Positions 1 through 8,633 of a stretch of 49,107 nucleotides of DNA are shown here, piece after piece. The position numbers and the translations under genes were made by a program. This DNA is from Oscillospiraceae bacterium (GTDB lineage Bacteria > Bacillota > Clostridia > Oscillospirales > Acutalibacteraceae): assembly GCA_015065805.1 (NCBI GenBank), contig SVPN01000011.1:1-49107 (forward strand), read 5' to 3'. Position 1 is the first letter of the stretch, and each line of letters starts with the position of its first letter. The notes beneath the pieces were generated by a model. The model did not search any database. It had not been told where the DNA came from and saw only the letters and a list, made by a program, of their open reading frames with translations.

Positions 1-846
1 CGCCGCAGGCGGTGCAGGTGCTTAGATGCCGCACGGCAACAGAATATCACGCTCACGCCCGTGCCGAATACGGCGCTGTATGCACACCTGACCGATATCG
101 CGTCGGTGGTGGGGAAGAGCGCACCGTTTGCACTGTTCTGGGACAAGGATGTGCGTCTTGCACGCGCGATGGAAGCGGCGGGAATGCGGCTGTACAATTC
201 GGCGGCGGCGGTGGCGGTTTGCGATGACAAGGCGGCGACCCAGCTTGCTCTTTGCGGTCGCGGCATCCCGATGATCGACACGTGGGTGGCACCGATGACC
301 TATGTGCACTACGATGAGGCGGGCGAAGCCTTTTTGCAGACGGCGGAGCGAGCACTCGGGTATCCGCTGGTGGTCAAGGAATGCTTCGGCTCGCTCGGCG
401 GGCAGGTGTATTTAGCGCACGATGCGGCGGAGCTTCGCGCACTTGCCGCGTCGATGGCGGCGCGCCCGTTTGTTTTACAGCGATTTGTTGCCGCTTCGAG
501 CGGGACGGACAAGCGGCTGTATGTGGTCGGCGGCAAGGTGGTCGCCGCGATGATCCGCAAAAACGAGAGCGATTTTCGCGCCAATGTCGGTGCGGGCGGC
601 AGCGGAATGCCGTATACGCCGACACCCGAGGAGGAAGCACTTGCCGTGAAATGCTGTGACATTCTCGGTTGCGGCGTGGCGGGGGTGGACCTGCTGACCG
701 ATGAAAACGGCGTATCGCTTGTGTGCGAGGTCAATTCCTCGGCACAGACCAAAGAGCTGTGTGCGGTGACGGGGGTGGATGTCAACGCCGCCATCATGGC
801 GTATGTGAAAGAACAGGAGCTAAATAACAACAGCCGCGTTTTGTAA
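1..846 (+). CDS. RimK-like ATP-grasp ligase, 5' end missing
   Basis: The reading frame is open from the window edge to the stop at 844-846. The visible protein has the RimK/ATP-grasp layout: FALFWDKDVRLA followed by a CDDKAAT segment before the ATP-grasp core, the nucleotide-binding VVKECFGSLGGQVYLA, the central FVLQRFV strand, and the metal-binding end LLTDENGVSLVCEVNSSA. Such enzymes ligate amino acids to carboxylates with ATP; the substrate here cannot be read from sequence. Relatives are about 290-300 residues, so roughly 20-40 N-terminal residues lie outside the window. A GTG at 61 is too internal to be the true start. The first codons of this frame (Arg/Cys rich) look unnatural, whereas another frame at bases 3-20 reads PQAVQV, so a frameshift near base 20 is possible. 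The stop codon lies in the loop of the terminator hairpin. Confidence 0.75.
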   Translation, partial: RRRRCRCLDAARQQNITLTPVPNTALYAHLTDIASVVGKSAPFALFWDKDVRLARAMEAAGMRLYNSAAAVAVCDDKAATQLALCGRGIPMIDTWVAPMTYVHYDEAGEAFLQTAERALGYPLVVKECFGSLGGQVYLAHDAAELRALAASMAARPFVLQRFVAASSGTDKRLYVVGGKVVAAMIRKNESDFRANVGAGGSGMPYTPTPEEEALAVKCCDILGCGVAGVDLLTDENGVSLVCEVNSSAQTKELCAVTGVDVNAAIMAYVKEQELNNNSRVL

Positions 847-864
847 AACGCGGCTGTTGTTATT
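823..864. terminator. Bidirectional hairpin terminator
   Basis: Near-perfect long inverted repeat (arms AATAACAACAGCCGCGTTTT and its complement) between two convergent genes. The left arm lies inside the end of the ATP-grasp coding sequence. It can serve both strands. Confidence 0.75.
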
Positions 865-872
865 CACGGTAT

Positions 873-1538
873 TTACAGCATTCTCGTGTCGTTGATGAAC
901 AGTGCAAAGCGCATTTTAAAGAATTGCGCGGCATCGCGGCAAAGAAGCATACGGTTGAGGAAGATCTCAAAATAATCCATCACGGAGCACACAGCGGTAT
1001 CAACGGTCAGGCGCAGGGAGAGCAGATTGTCCTCCTTGTTGACGTCGAGTACGCTTTTGACAACGGCATAATTCACGCGGTCGTGGATGTCAAACGAGAT
1101 ATCCGTCGGCTGGCAACACACGCGGCTGTGACGCACATCGCTCTTGTCGGCAAGGATGATGGCGGCGGCAAGCGGGCTGACAGCGTTTGAGGCGTGCTCG
1201 TCGTGATTGCCGATGGCGGTGATGATCGTCGCCACCTCGGCGGGCTCCATTCCCAGAGAGCTCAGGATCGAGAAGGCAAGGGTCGCTCCCGTCAGAGCGT
1301 GATCGTGGCGGTTGATGCTGTTGCCGATGTCGTGCATATAGCCCGCGATCCGCGCCAGCTCACAGGTGCGTTCGTCGTAGCCCAGCGCCACCAGAAGATC
1401 ACCCGCCCATTTCGCCACCATTCCCGCGTGGCTGTAGCCGTGCTCGGTGAAGCCCATCGACTGCAAGGCGGCGTTGCCCGCCTCGATGAGGGCGTTGATC
1501 TGTTCGTTGTGAAGAATCTCTTTATAGGTGATTGGCAT
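873..1538 (-). CDS. HD-domain phosphohydrolase
   Basis: A 221-residue soluble protein with an HD metal-dependent hydrolase signature: His near residue 34 (HGYSHAGMVAKWA), the HD pair in GYMHDIGN near residue 68, NHDEHAS downstream and the distal Asp in ADKSDVRHSR. The family hydrolyses phosphomonoesters or phosphodiesters, often nucleotides; the substrate is not deducible. The start ATG has AAAGGAG upstream at good spacing and its own promoter. No membrane segment or sensor domain is visible. It faces the ATP-grasp gene across a shared terminator and is divergent from the ectB-like gene. Confidence 0.8.
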   Translation of the reverse strand: MPITYKEILHNEQINALIEAGNAALQSMGFTEHGYSHAGMVAKWAGDLLVALGYDERTCELARIAGYMHDIGNSINRHDHALTGATLAFSILSSLGMEPAEVATIITAIGNHDEHASNAVSPLAAAIILADKSDVRHSRVCCQPTDISFDIHDRVNYAVVKSVLDVNKEDNLLSLRLTVDTAVCSVMDYFEIFLNRMLLCRDAAQFFKMRFALFINDTRML

Positions 1539-1561
1539 AATTCATCACTCCTTTTTGTATC

Positions 1562-1591
1562 ATCATAGCGTGAATCGGCACGGTTTGTCAA
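1562..1591 (-). promoter_or_regulatory. Sigma-A promoter of the HD gene
   Basis: On the minus strand TTGACA, an 18-bp spacer, then TATGAT, followed by AAAGGAG before the ATG. Confidence 0.6.
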
Positions 1592-1618
1592 GGGGTGTGT
1601 AAAAATTACGGTTTCTTG

Positions 1619-1647
1619 TTGCTTTTCGAAAAAAAGGGTGGTATACT
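1619..1647 (+). promoter_or_regulatory. Sigma-A promoter of the ectB-like gene
   Basis: TTGCTT, 17-bp spacer, TATACT. The gene's RBS GGAAGGAG (1674-1681) and ATG (1691) follow. Confidence 0.6.
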
Positions 1648-1690
1648 AAATGCGTATGTGTATATGTACGATGGAAGGAGAGATTCCATA

Positions 1691-2953
1691 ATGAATACAA
1701 CAGCATTTGAACAATATGAATCCGAAGTCCGCTCGTATTGCCGCAAGTTCCCCGAGGTGTTTGTGTCCTCCAAGGGTGCTTATATCGAAGGTGAAAGCGG
1801 CAGAAAGTATCTGGACTTCTTCTGCGGCGCGGGTGCGCTCAATTACGGCCATAATCACCCGTATGTCAAGCAGCAGGCGATCGAGTATCTGATGCGCGAC
1901 GGCATTGTCCACGCACTGGATATGTACACCGCCGCCAAGCGCGAATTCATCGAAACCTTTGAGGAAAAGATCCTGCGTCCGCGCAATCTCGATTACAAGA
2001 TCCAGTTCCCCGGCCCGACGGGCACGAACGCCGTGGAAGCGGCGTTGAAGCTCGCCCGCAAGGTCAAGGGCCGTTCCAATGTGATGGGACTGATGGGCTG
2101 TTTTCACGGTATGACGCTGGGCACGCTGGCATTGACGACCGAGCGCGATGCGCGCGCGGGTGCGGGTGTGCCGCTGAACAACATCGTGCACGTGCCGGCT
2201 CCCTATATGTTCGGAGGCATTGACACCATCGCGTATGTGGACGAGATCCTGTCCGATGACCACAGCGGCGTGGATCTTCCCGCGGCGTTTATTTTGGAGA
2301 CCGTGCAGGCAGAAGGCGGCATTCAGGTGTTCAGTGTGGAATTCCTGCAGAAGCTGCGTGCACTGTGCGACAAGTATGATATGCTGTTGATCGTTGATGA
2401 CATTCAGGTCGGTTGCGGCAGAACGGGCCATTTCTTCTCGTTCGAGCGTGCGGGTATTGTGCCTGACATCGTGACGCTGTCCAAATCCATCGGCGGTCTG
2501 GGTCTGCCGATGGCGTTGACGCTCCTGCGCCCCGAGCTGGACATCTGGTCGCCCGGCGAGCACAACGGCACCTTCCGCGGCAACAATGTGGCGTTTGTCG
2601 CCGCCAAAGCCGCGATCGATGTGATGACCAATGACAAGCTGGATGCCAATGTGCGCGCCAATGAAGCGGTGTTGCGCGACGGACTTGAGGCGATCGCCTC
2701 CTGCGATGAGCGTCTGTCGGTACGTGGCATCGGCTATATCTGGGGCATCGACTGCGGCAAAATTCCCGTGGACGGCTTTGCCCGCCGCGTGATCTGCAAA
2801 TGCTTCGAAAACGGTCTGATCTGCGAGTTAGCAGGTCGCAAGGACTGCGTTGTGAAGCTGATGCCGCCGCTGATCGCGGACAAGCAGACGCTTGAAGAGG
2901 GTATGGCGATTTTGGAGAAATCGCTCAAGGAATGCCTGGCGGAGATTGCATAA
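1691..2953 (+). CDS. ectB: EctB-like diaminobutyrate--2-oxoglutarate transaminase
   Basis: A 420-residue class-III PLP aminotransferase. Its motifs follow EctB/DABA transaminases closely: YESEVRSYCRKFP, FFCGAGALNYGHN, IQFPGPTGTNAVEAALKLAR, FHGMTLG, LETVQAEGG, the VDDIQVGCGRTG Asp, the Schiff-base Lys in LSKSIGG, and GEHNGTFRGNN. The expected reaction is aspartate semialdehyde plus glutamate to L-2,4-diaminobutyrate. The ATG at 1691 is chosen because GGAAGGAG sits 9 bp upstream; an earlier start in the frame would overlap the promoter. Neither ectA nor ectC is beside it, so ectoine synthesis is not supported locally. Diaminobutyrate for a peptide, siderophore or polyamine-like product is an alternative. 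The next gene starts 61 bp downstream after a hairpin. Confidence 0.8.
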   Translation: MNTTAFEQYESEVRSYCRKFPEVFVSSKGAYIEGESGRKYLDFFCGAGALNYGHNHPYVKQQAIEYLMRDGIVHALDMYTAAKREFIETFEEKILRPRNLDYKIQFPGPTGTNAVEAALKLARKVKGRSNVMGLMGCFHGMTLGTLALTTERDARAGAGVPLNNIVHVPAPYMFGGIDTIAYVDEILSDDHSGVDLPAAFILETVQAEGGIQVFSVEFLQKLRALCDKYDMLLIVDDIQVGCGRTGHFFSFERAGIVPDIVTLSKSIGGLGLPMALTLLRPELDIWSPGEHNGTFRGNNVAFVAAKAAIDVMTNDKLDANVRANEAVLRDGLEAIASCDERLSVRGIGYIWGIDCGKIPVDGFARRVICKCFENGLICELAGRKDCVVKLMPPLIADKQTLEEGMAILEKSLKECLAEIA

Positions 2954-2959
2954 ATACCG

Positions 2960-2998
2960 AAAGGGATCGCCGTTTTGCAAAAACGACGGTCCTTTTTT
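2960..2998 (+). terminator. Imperfect hairpin terminator after the ectB-like gene
   Basis: Imperfect stem ending CGTTTT-GCA-AAAACG with a run of six T. Mismatches suggest partial readthrough into the phosphoesterase gene, whose RBS lies just after the T-run. Confidence 0.55.
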
Positions 2999-3014
2999 CA
3001 AAAGGATGTGACGT

Positions 3015-3848
3015 ATGACCCGACGAAAAAAGATTCTGACGGCGGCAGGTGTGTCCGTTGCTGTGGTGCTGATCGTGTTTGTGACGGTGCTGGCGGTGTA
3101 TTCCGCGTGGCAGAACAAAACGGTGCATATCACAGCCTATACGGTGGAGCACGAGGATATCCCCAAAGCGTTTGACGGCAAGCGCATTGTGCATCTGACC
3201 GATCTTCACAACAAAGATTACGGCGGCGAACTGCAGGAGCTGGTTGCGGCGCAGAATCCCGATATCATCGTGATTACAGGTGACTGGATCGGGATGATGG
3301 ATGAGGATCTCACCCCTGCCAAGGAGCAGGTTCGCCCGCTTGTGGATATTGCCCCTGTGTATTTTGTACCGGGCAATCACGAGCGGTATTCCGAGCGGTG
3401 GCCCCAGATGCAGGAGTATCTGACCGCGTGCGGGGTAACGGTGATGGAAAACATCGCGCTCAACTGGGAGCAGGACGGGCAGGCGATTCAGCTGATCGGT
3501 GTGTTTGATTCCGAGTTCGGGTATCATCTTCACACGAAGCTGGCACCGCTCGTACAGGAGGAGATGTTCTCGCTGTTGCTGTATCACCGTCCCGAGCGAT
3601 TCCCGCAAGCGGCGGAGCTTGGTGTGGATCTTCTTTTGTGCGGGCACACGCACGGCGGACAGATCCGTCTGCCGTGGATCGGCGCGATATTTGCGCCCGA
3701 TCAGGGATGGTTCCCGAAATACGATGTCGGACGCTTTGAGATGGACGGCTCGACGATGCTCGTCGGTCAGGGACTCGGCGAAAGCGTGTATTTCCGCATT
3801 CTGACACCGCCTGAAATCGTGGTGGTGACATTGAAAACGACAACATAA
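3015..3848 (+). CDS. Membrane-anchored metallophosphoesterase (YkuE/YaeI-like)
   Basis: A 277-residue calcineurin-fold phosphoesterase with one N-terminal membrane segment (about residues 7-30). Metal-binding motifs run in the canonical order: HLTDLHN, GDWIG, GNHERY, LLYHRPE and GHTHGGQIR. Relatives are anchored outside the membrane and hydrolyse phosphate esters, in some cases lipid-linked; the substrate here is unknown. The start has AAAGGATG upstream. It may be partly co-transcribed with the ectB-like gene. It shares the calcineurin fold but not the architecture of the large secreted enzyme next door. Confidence 0.85.
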   Translation: MTRRKKILTAAGVSVAVVLIVFVTVLAVYSAWQNKTVHITAYTVEHEDIPKAFDGKRIVHLTDLHNKDYGGELQELVAAQNPDIIVITGDWIGMMDEDLTPAKEQVRPLVDIAPVYFVPGNHERYSERWPQMQEYLTACGVTVMENIALNWEQDGQAIQLIGVFDSEFGYHLHTKLAPLVQEEMFSLLLYHRPERFPQAAELGVDLLLCGHTHGGQIRLPWIGAIFAPDQGWFPKYDVGRFEMDGSTMLVGQGLGESVYFRILTPPEIVVVTLKTTT

Positions 3849-3851
3849 AGG

Positions 3852-3884
3852 AAAGCGGCTGATGCGATGCATCAGCCGCTTTTG
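3852..3884. terminator. Bidirectional hairpin terminator
   Basis: Perfect 14-bp stem AAAGCGGCTGATGC / GCATCAGCCGCTTT with a 3-base loop, between two convergent phosphoesterase genes. Confidence 0.8.
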
Positions 3885-3894
3885 GTTTGGCAGA

Positions 3895-6800
3895 TTATTT
3901 AATCAGGAGCTTGAGGAAGCTGCGGATATCCATACTCGAGACATTGCCGTCGCCGTTGTAATCGGCGAGCTTGTTTTGTTGAGCGGTGAAGGAGGGGACA
4001 TCGCGCAACAGCTCACGGAGCACCTCGCGCAGATCCTGCGTGTCCATCTTGCCGTCGTTGTTGACGTCGCCCATCACGCCTTCCGCTTCGATTTCCACGT
4101 TCTGCTCCACGTAGGTCGGAGCAGAGCCGAAGAAGAGATAGCTGAAGGTGATATCCTTGCCCGAGGAGGTGTACAGTGACAGACCGTTGATCACCCAGGT
4201 CGTAACAGCGGGATCCTTCAGGAAGGAACGCATATCGATGCATCCCGTTTCGCACGTCGAGACATACGGTGCGGTGCCGGCGTTGTTGAAGTTATCAACA
4301 CCTTGGCTGAAGCTGCCGTTTGCCGCGATATCGCGGTAGATGAAATACGGCGAATAGGTGTTGTTGCTGAAGATGCCGAAGGTTGCCTGAGCGCCTGCGG
4401 GAACCACATACGAGTAGTACAGGTACGGGGTCTTGTTGAGGTCGAGCTTGATGTTCAGGTTCTGGTACGCTTCATAGTGGTTGAAGCTGTGATGAGCGTC
4501 AAGACCCGCGCCGACCAGCAGATCGACCTTCGTGCCCACTTCGGGGGCGTAGGGAGCGCAGTGCTGATAATAGGGATTCGACGGTGTTGCCGCCACGCCG
4601 TATTCGGCGGCAAGGTCGCTCCAGTTGTAATCCTCGTAATCGGCAATGCGCATCGAGCGGAAGGTGACGGCGGACTTGGCGGCTTCGCCGACCGAGAAGA
4701 CACGCACCTTATAGATCGTCACGGAGGTGAGATCCTTGAATTCCTTGATGTCGGACAGCGGGATGCTGACCGTGTTCGTACCGGCGGTGAGGTCTTCATC
4801 GCCGTTGACAGCGCCGATATACGGGTTGATCTTGACCCAGTTTTCGCCGCCGAGATTCAGCAGGATGCTGGCTTTTTCGCCGATATCCATATCGACCACC
4901 AGGCGGGAGTCCTTGACGAACACGCGAAGCGGTTTGTCGGGCGTGTAGGTCACGGAGGGCCACATACCGGTGGTGTTTTTGATCACCGTCAAACCGTTTG
5001 CGCGGGTCGCGGTGATCTCGCCTGCGGCAATGGGAACCCATTTGGCGGGGTCGGCGGGAAGAAGGCTGCCCGCCGTTTCGGGATAATTGCCCGCATACAC
5101 GAGAGCATCCAGCGCGTTGTTCAGCGCGAACGCCTTGAGGTTGAGATCGGATTCGGCAAGCGAGGTGTTCGACAGCGCGCTTTTGGCGTTGCTCAGTGCG
5201 GTGCTGACCGCCGACCAGGAGGCGGAGGTGTACAGCGACTGCGTGTACGAGCCTGCGCGGTTGATCGCGGCTTGCAGAGCGGTCTTGTCGGTCACGCCGT
5301 CGCTCTTGTTCGTCAGCATTTCTACGTGGTTGAAGGTGGCACTGCCGCCCAGACCGACGATGTACAGATGCATATAGGTCACCGTGAAGGTGGAAGCGGG
5401 ATCAAGACCGTTTTCCGTGAAGGAATCGGACACATCGTAAATGCCTTGGAAGAGTCCCTGCGAGCCGTCGTTGCCGGGCTTGCTGAACGCATTTTCAATG
5501 CCGTTGTTAAACGATACGTTGTGCTCGACACCGTTCTGGCTGATGCCCATCTGGATCGACCAGGAGGATTGCGCGTCCACATCGAGCTTGAGGAAAACCT
5601 GACCGCGCTCGGGCTTGACGGTGTAGGAGTTCCACGAGGTAGCCGCCGCCCACGACTGCGAAGCGGTCAAGGGAAGCTTGAGCACAAAGCCGTCGTCGGT
5701 CTGGGTGGTGGTCAGCAGGGAGTTGACCGAGAAGTTGGACAGATTCAGTGTGTAATTCTTGATCGAGGTCAGCGAGGATTCCGCCACGGTTGCTTTTGTC
5801 TTGCGCAGACCGCCGATGGCATTGGCAAGGCGGGTGTACGCGGAGGTGACCGATGAATGATACGGCGAAGCGGACGATGCCGCGCTGATTGCCGCTGTCA
5901 GCTCGCTGACGGTTGCCGAGGTGTAAGCGGAGGTGTCAATCGCCTGTGCTTCGGCAATCAGATTTTCCAGCGCTTCCGTGTCAACGGGGGTACTGCCGTT
6001 GGGGACGGCCGCCGAGCCGAAGAAGAAGTAGTTGAGGGTGACATCCTTGCCTGCGGTGGTGTAGAGCGTGAACTGCTCGATTTCCCAGATCAGGTTGGAG
6101 GGGTTGGTCAGCAGAGTGCGCATATCGATGCAACCCGTCTCGGAGGTGACGGTGTATTGCTTGCCGCCCTTGCTGTCCCAGGTGGAAGAGCCGGCATTCA
6201 TCAAGGTGTTGTTCGAGGCATCGCGGAAGGTCAGCCACGGCACATTCGTGTTGTTGTTGATGAACGCAAAGGTGAAGTTCGCACCCGCGGGAAGTGCAAC
6301 GGAGTAATACAGATACGGGGTCTTGTTCAGATCCACTTTCAGATTCAGCGGAGAGGAAGCGTAGTTGCCGTAATCCGTGCGGGCGTTGAAGGTCACGTTG
6401 TTGCTTGCGCCCACAGCGGACAGGACATCCGTTTTTGCCGCAACCGCAGGAGCGGCGGAGGCACTGTGTGCGTAGTACGGTGCCGCGGGAGTGGCAGGGG
6501 CGTTGCCGACCTGCGCATTCGCGTACAGCACGGGCGTGTAAGCGGTGGTGTTGCCGTCGGTCACGACACCCACGCGATCCACATTGACAGCGGTAGTTTC
6601 GTTTCCGAGGACTGCCGCCGAGAAGGCATAGGTGGCAAACTGACGGTCTGCCGTGCCGAAATCGACATGGATGGTGAATTCCTCGCGGTCACCGTAGGGG
6701 TTGTAGCGGTCGGTGACGGGAGAATAGGTGATGCTCGACAGCGAATTGCCCTGCACGGTCATCAGGCGGATATAGCCGTCGCCGCAGCATTCGGGGACAC

Positions 6801-8391
6801 TGCCGATGTAGTGCTCGTTGGCGTAGAAATCGTCATCTTCTGCTTCCACGAACTGATAGTCCGACAGGATTTCATAGACGGTTCTGCCGTCCGAAGCGGT
6901 TACAGGGAGCATCAGCGAGCCGTCGTCGTGACCGCAGAGCACCATTTTGACATTGGGGTTCGGATCGACGATCTTGTCGTAGATCAGCTGACCGCGGCCC
7001 GAAGAGGCACGCACCGCCTGCTGAGCATCGAGATACTCGTGCGTGGCGATGATCGCCGTGCGGTGACGGTAGGTCTTGAGGGCATCGTTTGCCCAGGCGA
7101 TCGTTTCGTCGGTGGCTTCCAGACCGTAGCCGAGATAGACGATGATGAAATCGACATTGCCGATGGTGACAAGGTCGTAGTGCGAGGTGTTGTTATTGAT
7201 ACTGCCGCCGTACCAACGCTCATTGTTGTAGCGGTCAGCGGGGAAGGTCTTGGCAAACATTGAATAGTCCGAGGAGGTGTTGGGGCCTTCGGAATAGTCG
7301 GGCTTTTTGAAGTCGGCGACATCGTGATTGCCGCTGACAAGACCGTTGGGCATACCGACGGCTTCCACATAAGACATCGCCTTGTCGGACACCGCCCACT
7401 GGGCGGGAGCGACAGCGGCGGTGGGACGGTCATCGACGAGGTCGCCCGTGGTGATGATGTAGCCCGCTTCGCCCGCCTGATACAGCTCGGCGGCGTATTG
7501 ATAGATTTTGTAGTAGTATTCGTTCAGATCGCGGAACTTGGTATAGTGCTGAGGGTCGGTGGACCAGATCATCGTGTCGGAACCGTTTGTTGCATAATCC
7601 AGTACCGCCATCACATTGAGCTTGCCGTCGGTATTGTAGGTGGCAACATCGACCAATTCCGAGACACTGCCCGTGCCGACAAAGGTACCGATCGTATCCC
7701 AGTTGTTGGTGTGCGGGTTGAACACCTTCACGGCCATACGCTCGCCCGCTTTGGTGGAGCCGCTGTAGGAAACCGCGACCTGACCGCTTGTTTTGCCTGC
7801 CAGATCCACATCAAACAGCTGATAGGGAATACCCGAAACCGAGGCGGCAACAACCGCGTCGTCGGTGTAGCGGATATCGTTGATATCGGCGGTGCTGTAG
7901 CTTTTGAGCGTGGTCGGATCCATCTTGCCGTCGGTGGAAGAGCCGTACAACGCGTCAAAGTTCAGCGCATTTGCCTGATAATAGGTGACCGAACCCGCGG
8001 TCGAGACGGTGTTGCCCGTCACGGTGTAGGACGGCTGTGCATCCGAAGAAACCGTGAAGGTCAACGGCAGAAAGGATGTGACGCCGGCGGTGTCGGTCGC
8101 TTCGGCGATGACCGTGTACAGACCGTCGCTCAGTCCGCATCCTGCGGGGGTGAAGGTGAACGGGGAGGTCGTGCCGAGCAACGTACCCTCTAAACGCACC
8201 GCGCACGAGGACAGAGTGCCGCTTTGTGCGGTGACGGTGATGGCGGTGTTCGGGTGAATGACCGCATACGGCTCGATATTGACCGTGATCAGCGGTTCAC
8301 CTGCCGCTGAGACGCCGAGGGTGAACGTGCCGCTCAGCGGCAGGATCACCAGTGTCAATGCCAGGAGAACACTTAAGGCTTTTTTGAACAT
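3895..8391 (-). CDS. Secreted multimodular metallophosphoesterase with C-terminal dockerin
   Basis: A 1498-residue exported protein. Order: signal peptide (1-30); Ig-like region (about 35-115); calcineurin-type phosphoesterase (about 255-560) with STDPQHY, GDLVDD (316-321), GNHD (354-357), HEYLD (451-455) and GHDD (487-490); module A (about 634-794); FIVAR-like helices (805-866); beta-rich module B (870-1025); second FIVAR (1036-1100); module B' (1107-1250); module A' (1268-1424); type-I dockerin (1438-1498) with Ca-binding loops DVNNDGKMD and DYNGDGNVS. A and A' are clear duplicates (LNKTPYLYYS, ETGCIDMR, FFGSA). The dockerin implies attachment to a cohesin partner, not seen here. The A/B modules may bind glycans (inference). 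RBS GAGGGAT precedes the ATG. The phosphoester substrate is unknown. Confidence 0.85.
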   Translation of the reverse strand: MFKKALSVLLALTLVILPLSGTFTLGVSAAGEPLITVNIEPYAVIHPNTAITVTAQSGTLSSCAVRLEGTLLGTTSPFTFTPAGCGLSDGLYTVIAEATDTAGVTSFLPLTFTVSSDAQPSYTVTGNTVSTAGSVTYYQANALNFDALYGSSTDGKMDPTTLKSYSTADINDIRYTDDAVVAASVSGIPYQLFDVDLAGKTSGQVAVSYSGSTKAGERMAVKVFNPHTNNWDTIGTFVGTGSVSELVDVATYNTDGKLNVMAVLDYATNGSDTMIWSTDPQHYTKFRDLNEYYYKIYQYAAELYQAGEAGYIITTGDLVDDRPTAAVAPAQWAVSDKAMSYVEAVGMPNGLVSGNHDVADFKKPDYSEGPNTSSDYSMFAKTFPADRYNNERWYGGSINNNTSHYDLVTIGNVDFIIVYLGYGLEATDETIAWANDALKTYRHRTAIIATHEYLDAQQAVRASSGRGQLIYDKIVDPNPNVKMVLCGHDDGSLMLPVTASDGRTVYEILSDYQFVEAEDDDFYANEHYIGSVPECCGDGYIRLMTVQGNSLSSITYSPVTDRYNPYGDREEFTIHVDFGTADRQFATYAFSAAVLGNETTAVNVDRVGVVTDGNTTAYTPVLYANAQVGNAPATPAAPYYAHSASAAPAVAAKTDVLSAVGASNNVTFNARTDYGNYASSPLNLKVDLNKTPYLYYSVALPAGANFTFAFINNNTNVPWLTFRDASNNTLMNAGSSTWDSKGGKQYTVTSETGCIDMRTLLTNPSNLIWEIEQFTLYTTAGKDVTLNYFFFGSAAVPNGSTPVDTEALENLIAEAQAIDTSAYTSATVSELTAAISAASSASPYHSSVTSAYTRLANAIGGLRKTKATVAESSLTSIKNYTLNLSNFSVNSLLTTTQTDDGFVLKLPLTASQSWAAATSWNSYTVKPERGQVFLKLDVDAQSSWSIQMGISQNGVEHNVSFNNGIENAFSKPGNDGSQGLFQGIYDVSDSFTENGLDPASTFTVTYMHLYIVGLGGSATFNHVEMLTNKSDGVTDKTALQAAINRAGSYTQSLYTSASWSAVSTALSNAKSALSNTSLAESDLNLKAFALNNALDALVYAGNYPETAGSLLPADPAKWVPIAAGEITATRANGLTVIKNTTGMWPSVTYTPDKPLRVFVKDSRLVVDMDIGEKASILLNLGGENWVKINPYIGAVNGDEDLTAGTNTVSIPLSDIKEFKDLTSVTIYKVRVFSVGEAAKSAVTFRSMRIADYEDYNWSDLAAEYGVAATPSNPYYQHCAPYAPEVGTKVDLLVGAGLDAHHSFNHYEAYQNLNIKLDLNKTPYLYYSYVVPAGAQATFGIFSNNTYSPYFIYRDIAANGSFSQGVDNFNNAGTAPYVSTCETGCIDMRSFLKDPAVTTWVINGLSLYTSSGKDITFSYLFFGSAPTYVEQNVEIEAEGVMGDVNNDGKMDTQDLREVLRELLRDVPSFTAQQNKLADYNGDGNVSSMDIRSFLKLLIK

Positions 8392-8432
8392 AAACGATCC
8401 CTCACTTCAGTAAAATACCGGGGTATACGATC

Positions 8433-8461
8433 ATTATAACAGTATTTATATAAAATTACAA
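8433..8461 (-). promoter_or_regulatory. Sigma-A promoter of the large phosphoesterase gene
   Basis: Minus strand TTGTAA, 17-bp spacer, TATAAT. Confidence 0.65.
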
Positions 8462-8562
8462 GTGCGTTCGTGCGAGTGCCTGCGCGGAGCAAAAAACAGA
8501 TGAAATCGCGATCATATGTTTGAACATTCCAAAAAATAAACGATATTCCTATAATTTTACAA

Positions 8563-8574
8563 GAACAAATGTTT
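8563..8574. promoter_or_regulatory. LexA-type SOS box upstream of the yolD-like gene
   Basis: GAACAAATGTTT, a near-dyad of the Firmicute GAAC-N4-GTTY form. It differs by one base from the box before lexA (22107-22118) and resembles the recA one (15388-15399). A weaker half-match, GATCATATGTTT, lies at 8510-8521. The box sits between two candidate promoters of the gene. Confidence 0.65.
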
Positions 8575-8583
8575 GCAAATAAC

Positions 8584-8612
8584 TTGAAAATCCGCCTCTT
8601 CCGTGGTATGCT
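8584..8612 (+). promoter_or_regulatory. Sigma-A promoter of the yolD-like gene
   Basis: TTGAAA, 17-bp spacer, TATGCT. An alternative upstream promoter is TTCCAA-17-TATAAT at 8527-8555, which would place the SOS box near its start site. Confidence 0.55.
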
Positions 8613-8633
8613 GTTTAACGGGAGGGGAAGACT

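Noticed and set aside
1691-2953. Ectoine biosynthesis operon
   Set aside because: Only an ectB-like gene is present; neighbours are unrelated, so the pathway is not claimed.
2925-3872. 315-codon minus-strand frame
   Set aside because: Antisense to the membrane-anchored phosphoesterase, which has complete catalytic motifs; no recognisable protein features.
4303-8193. Several long plus-strand frames
   Set aside because: All are antisense to the large dockerin phosphoesterase, lack ribosome sites and read as Val/Gly/Arg-rich sequence without domains.
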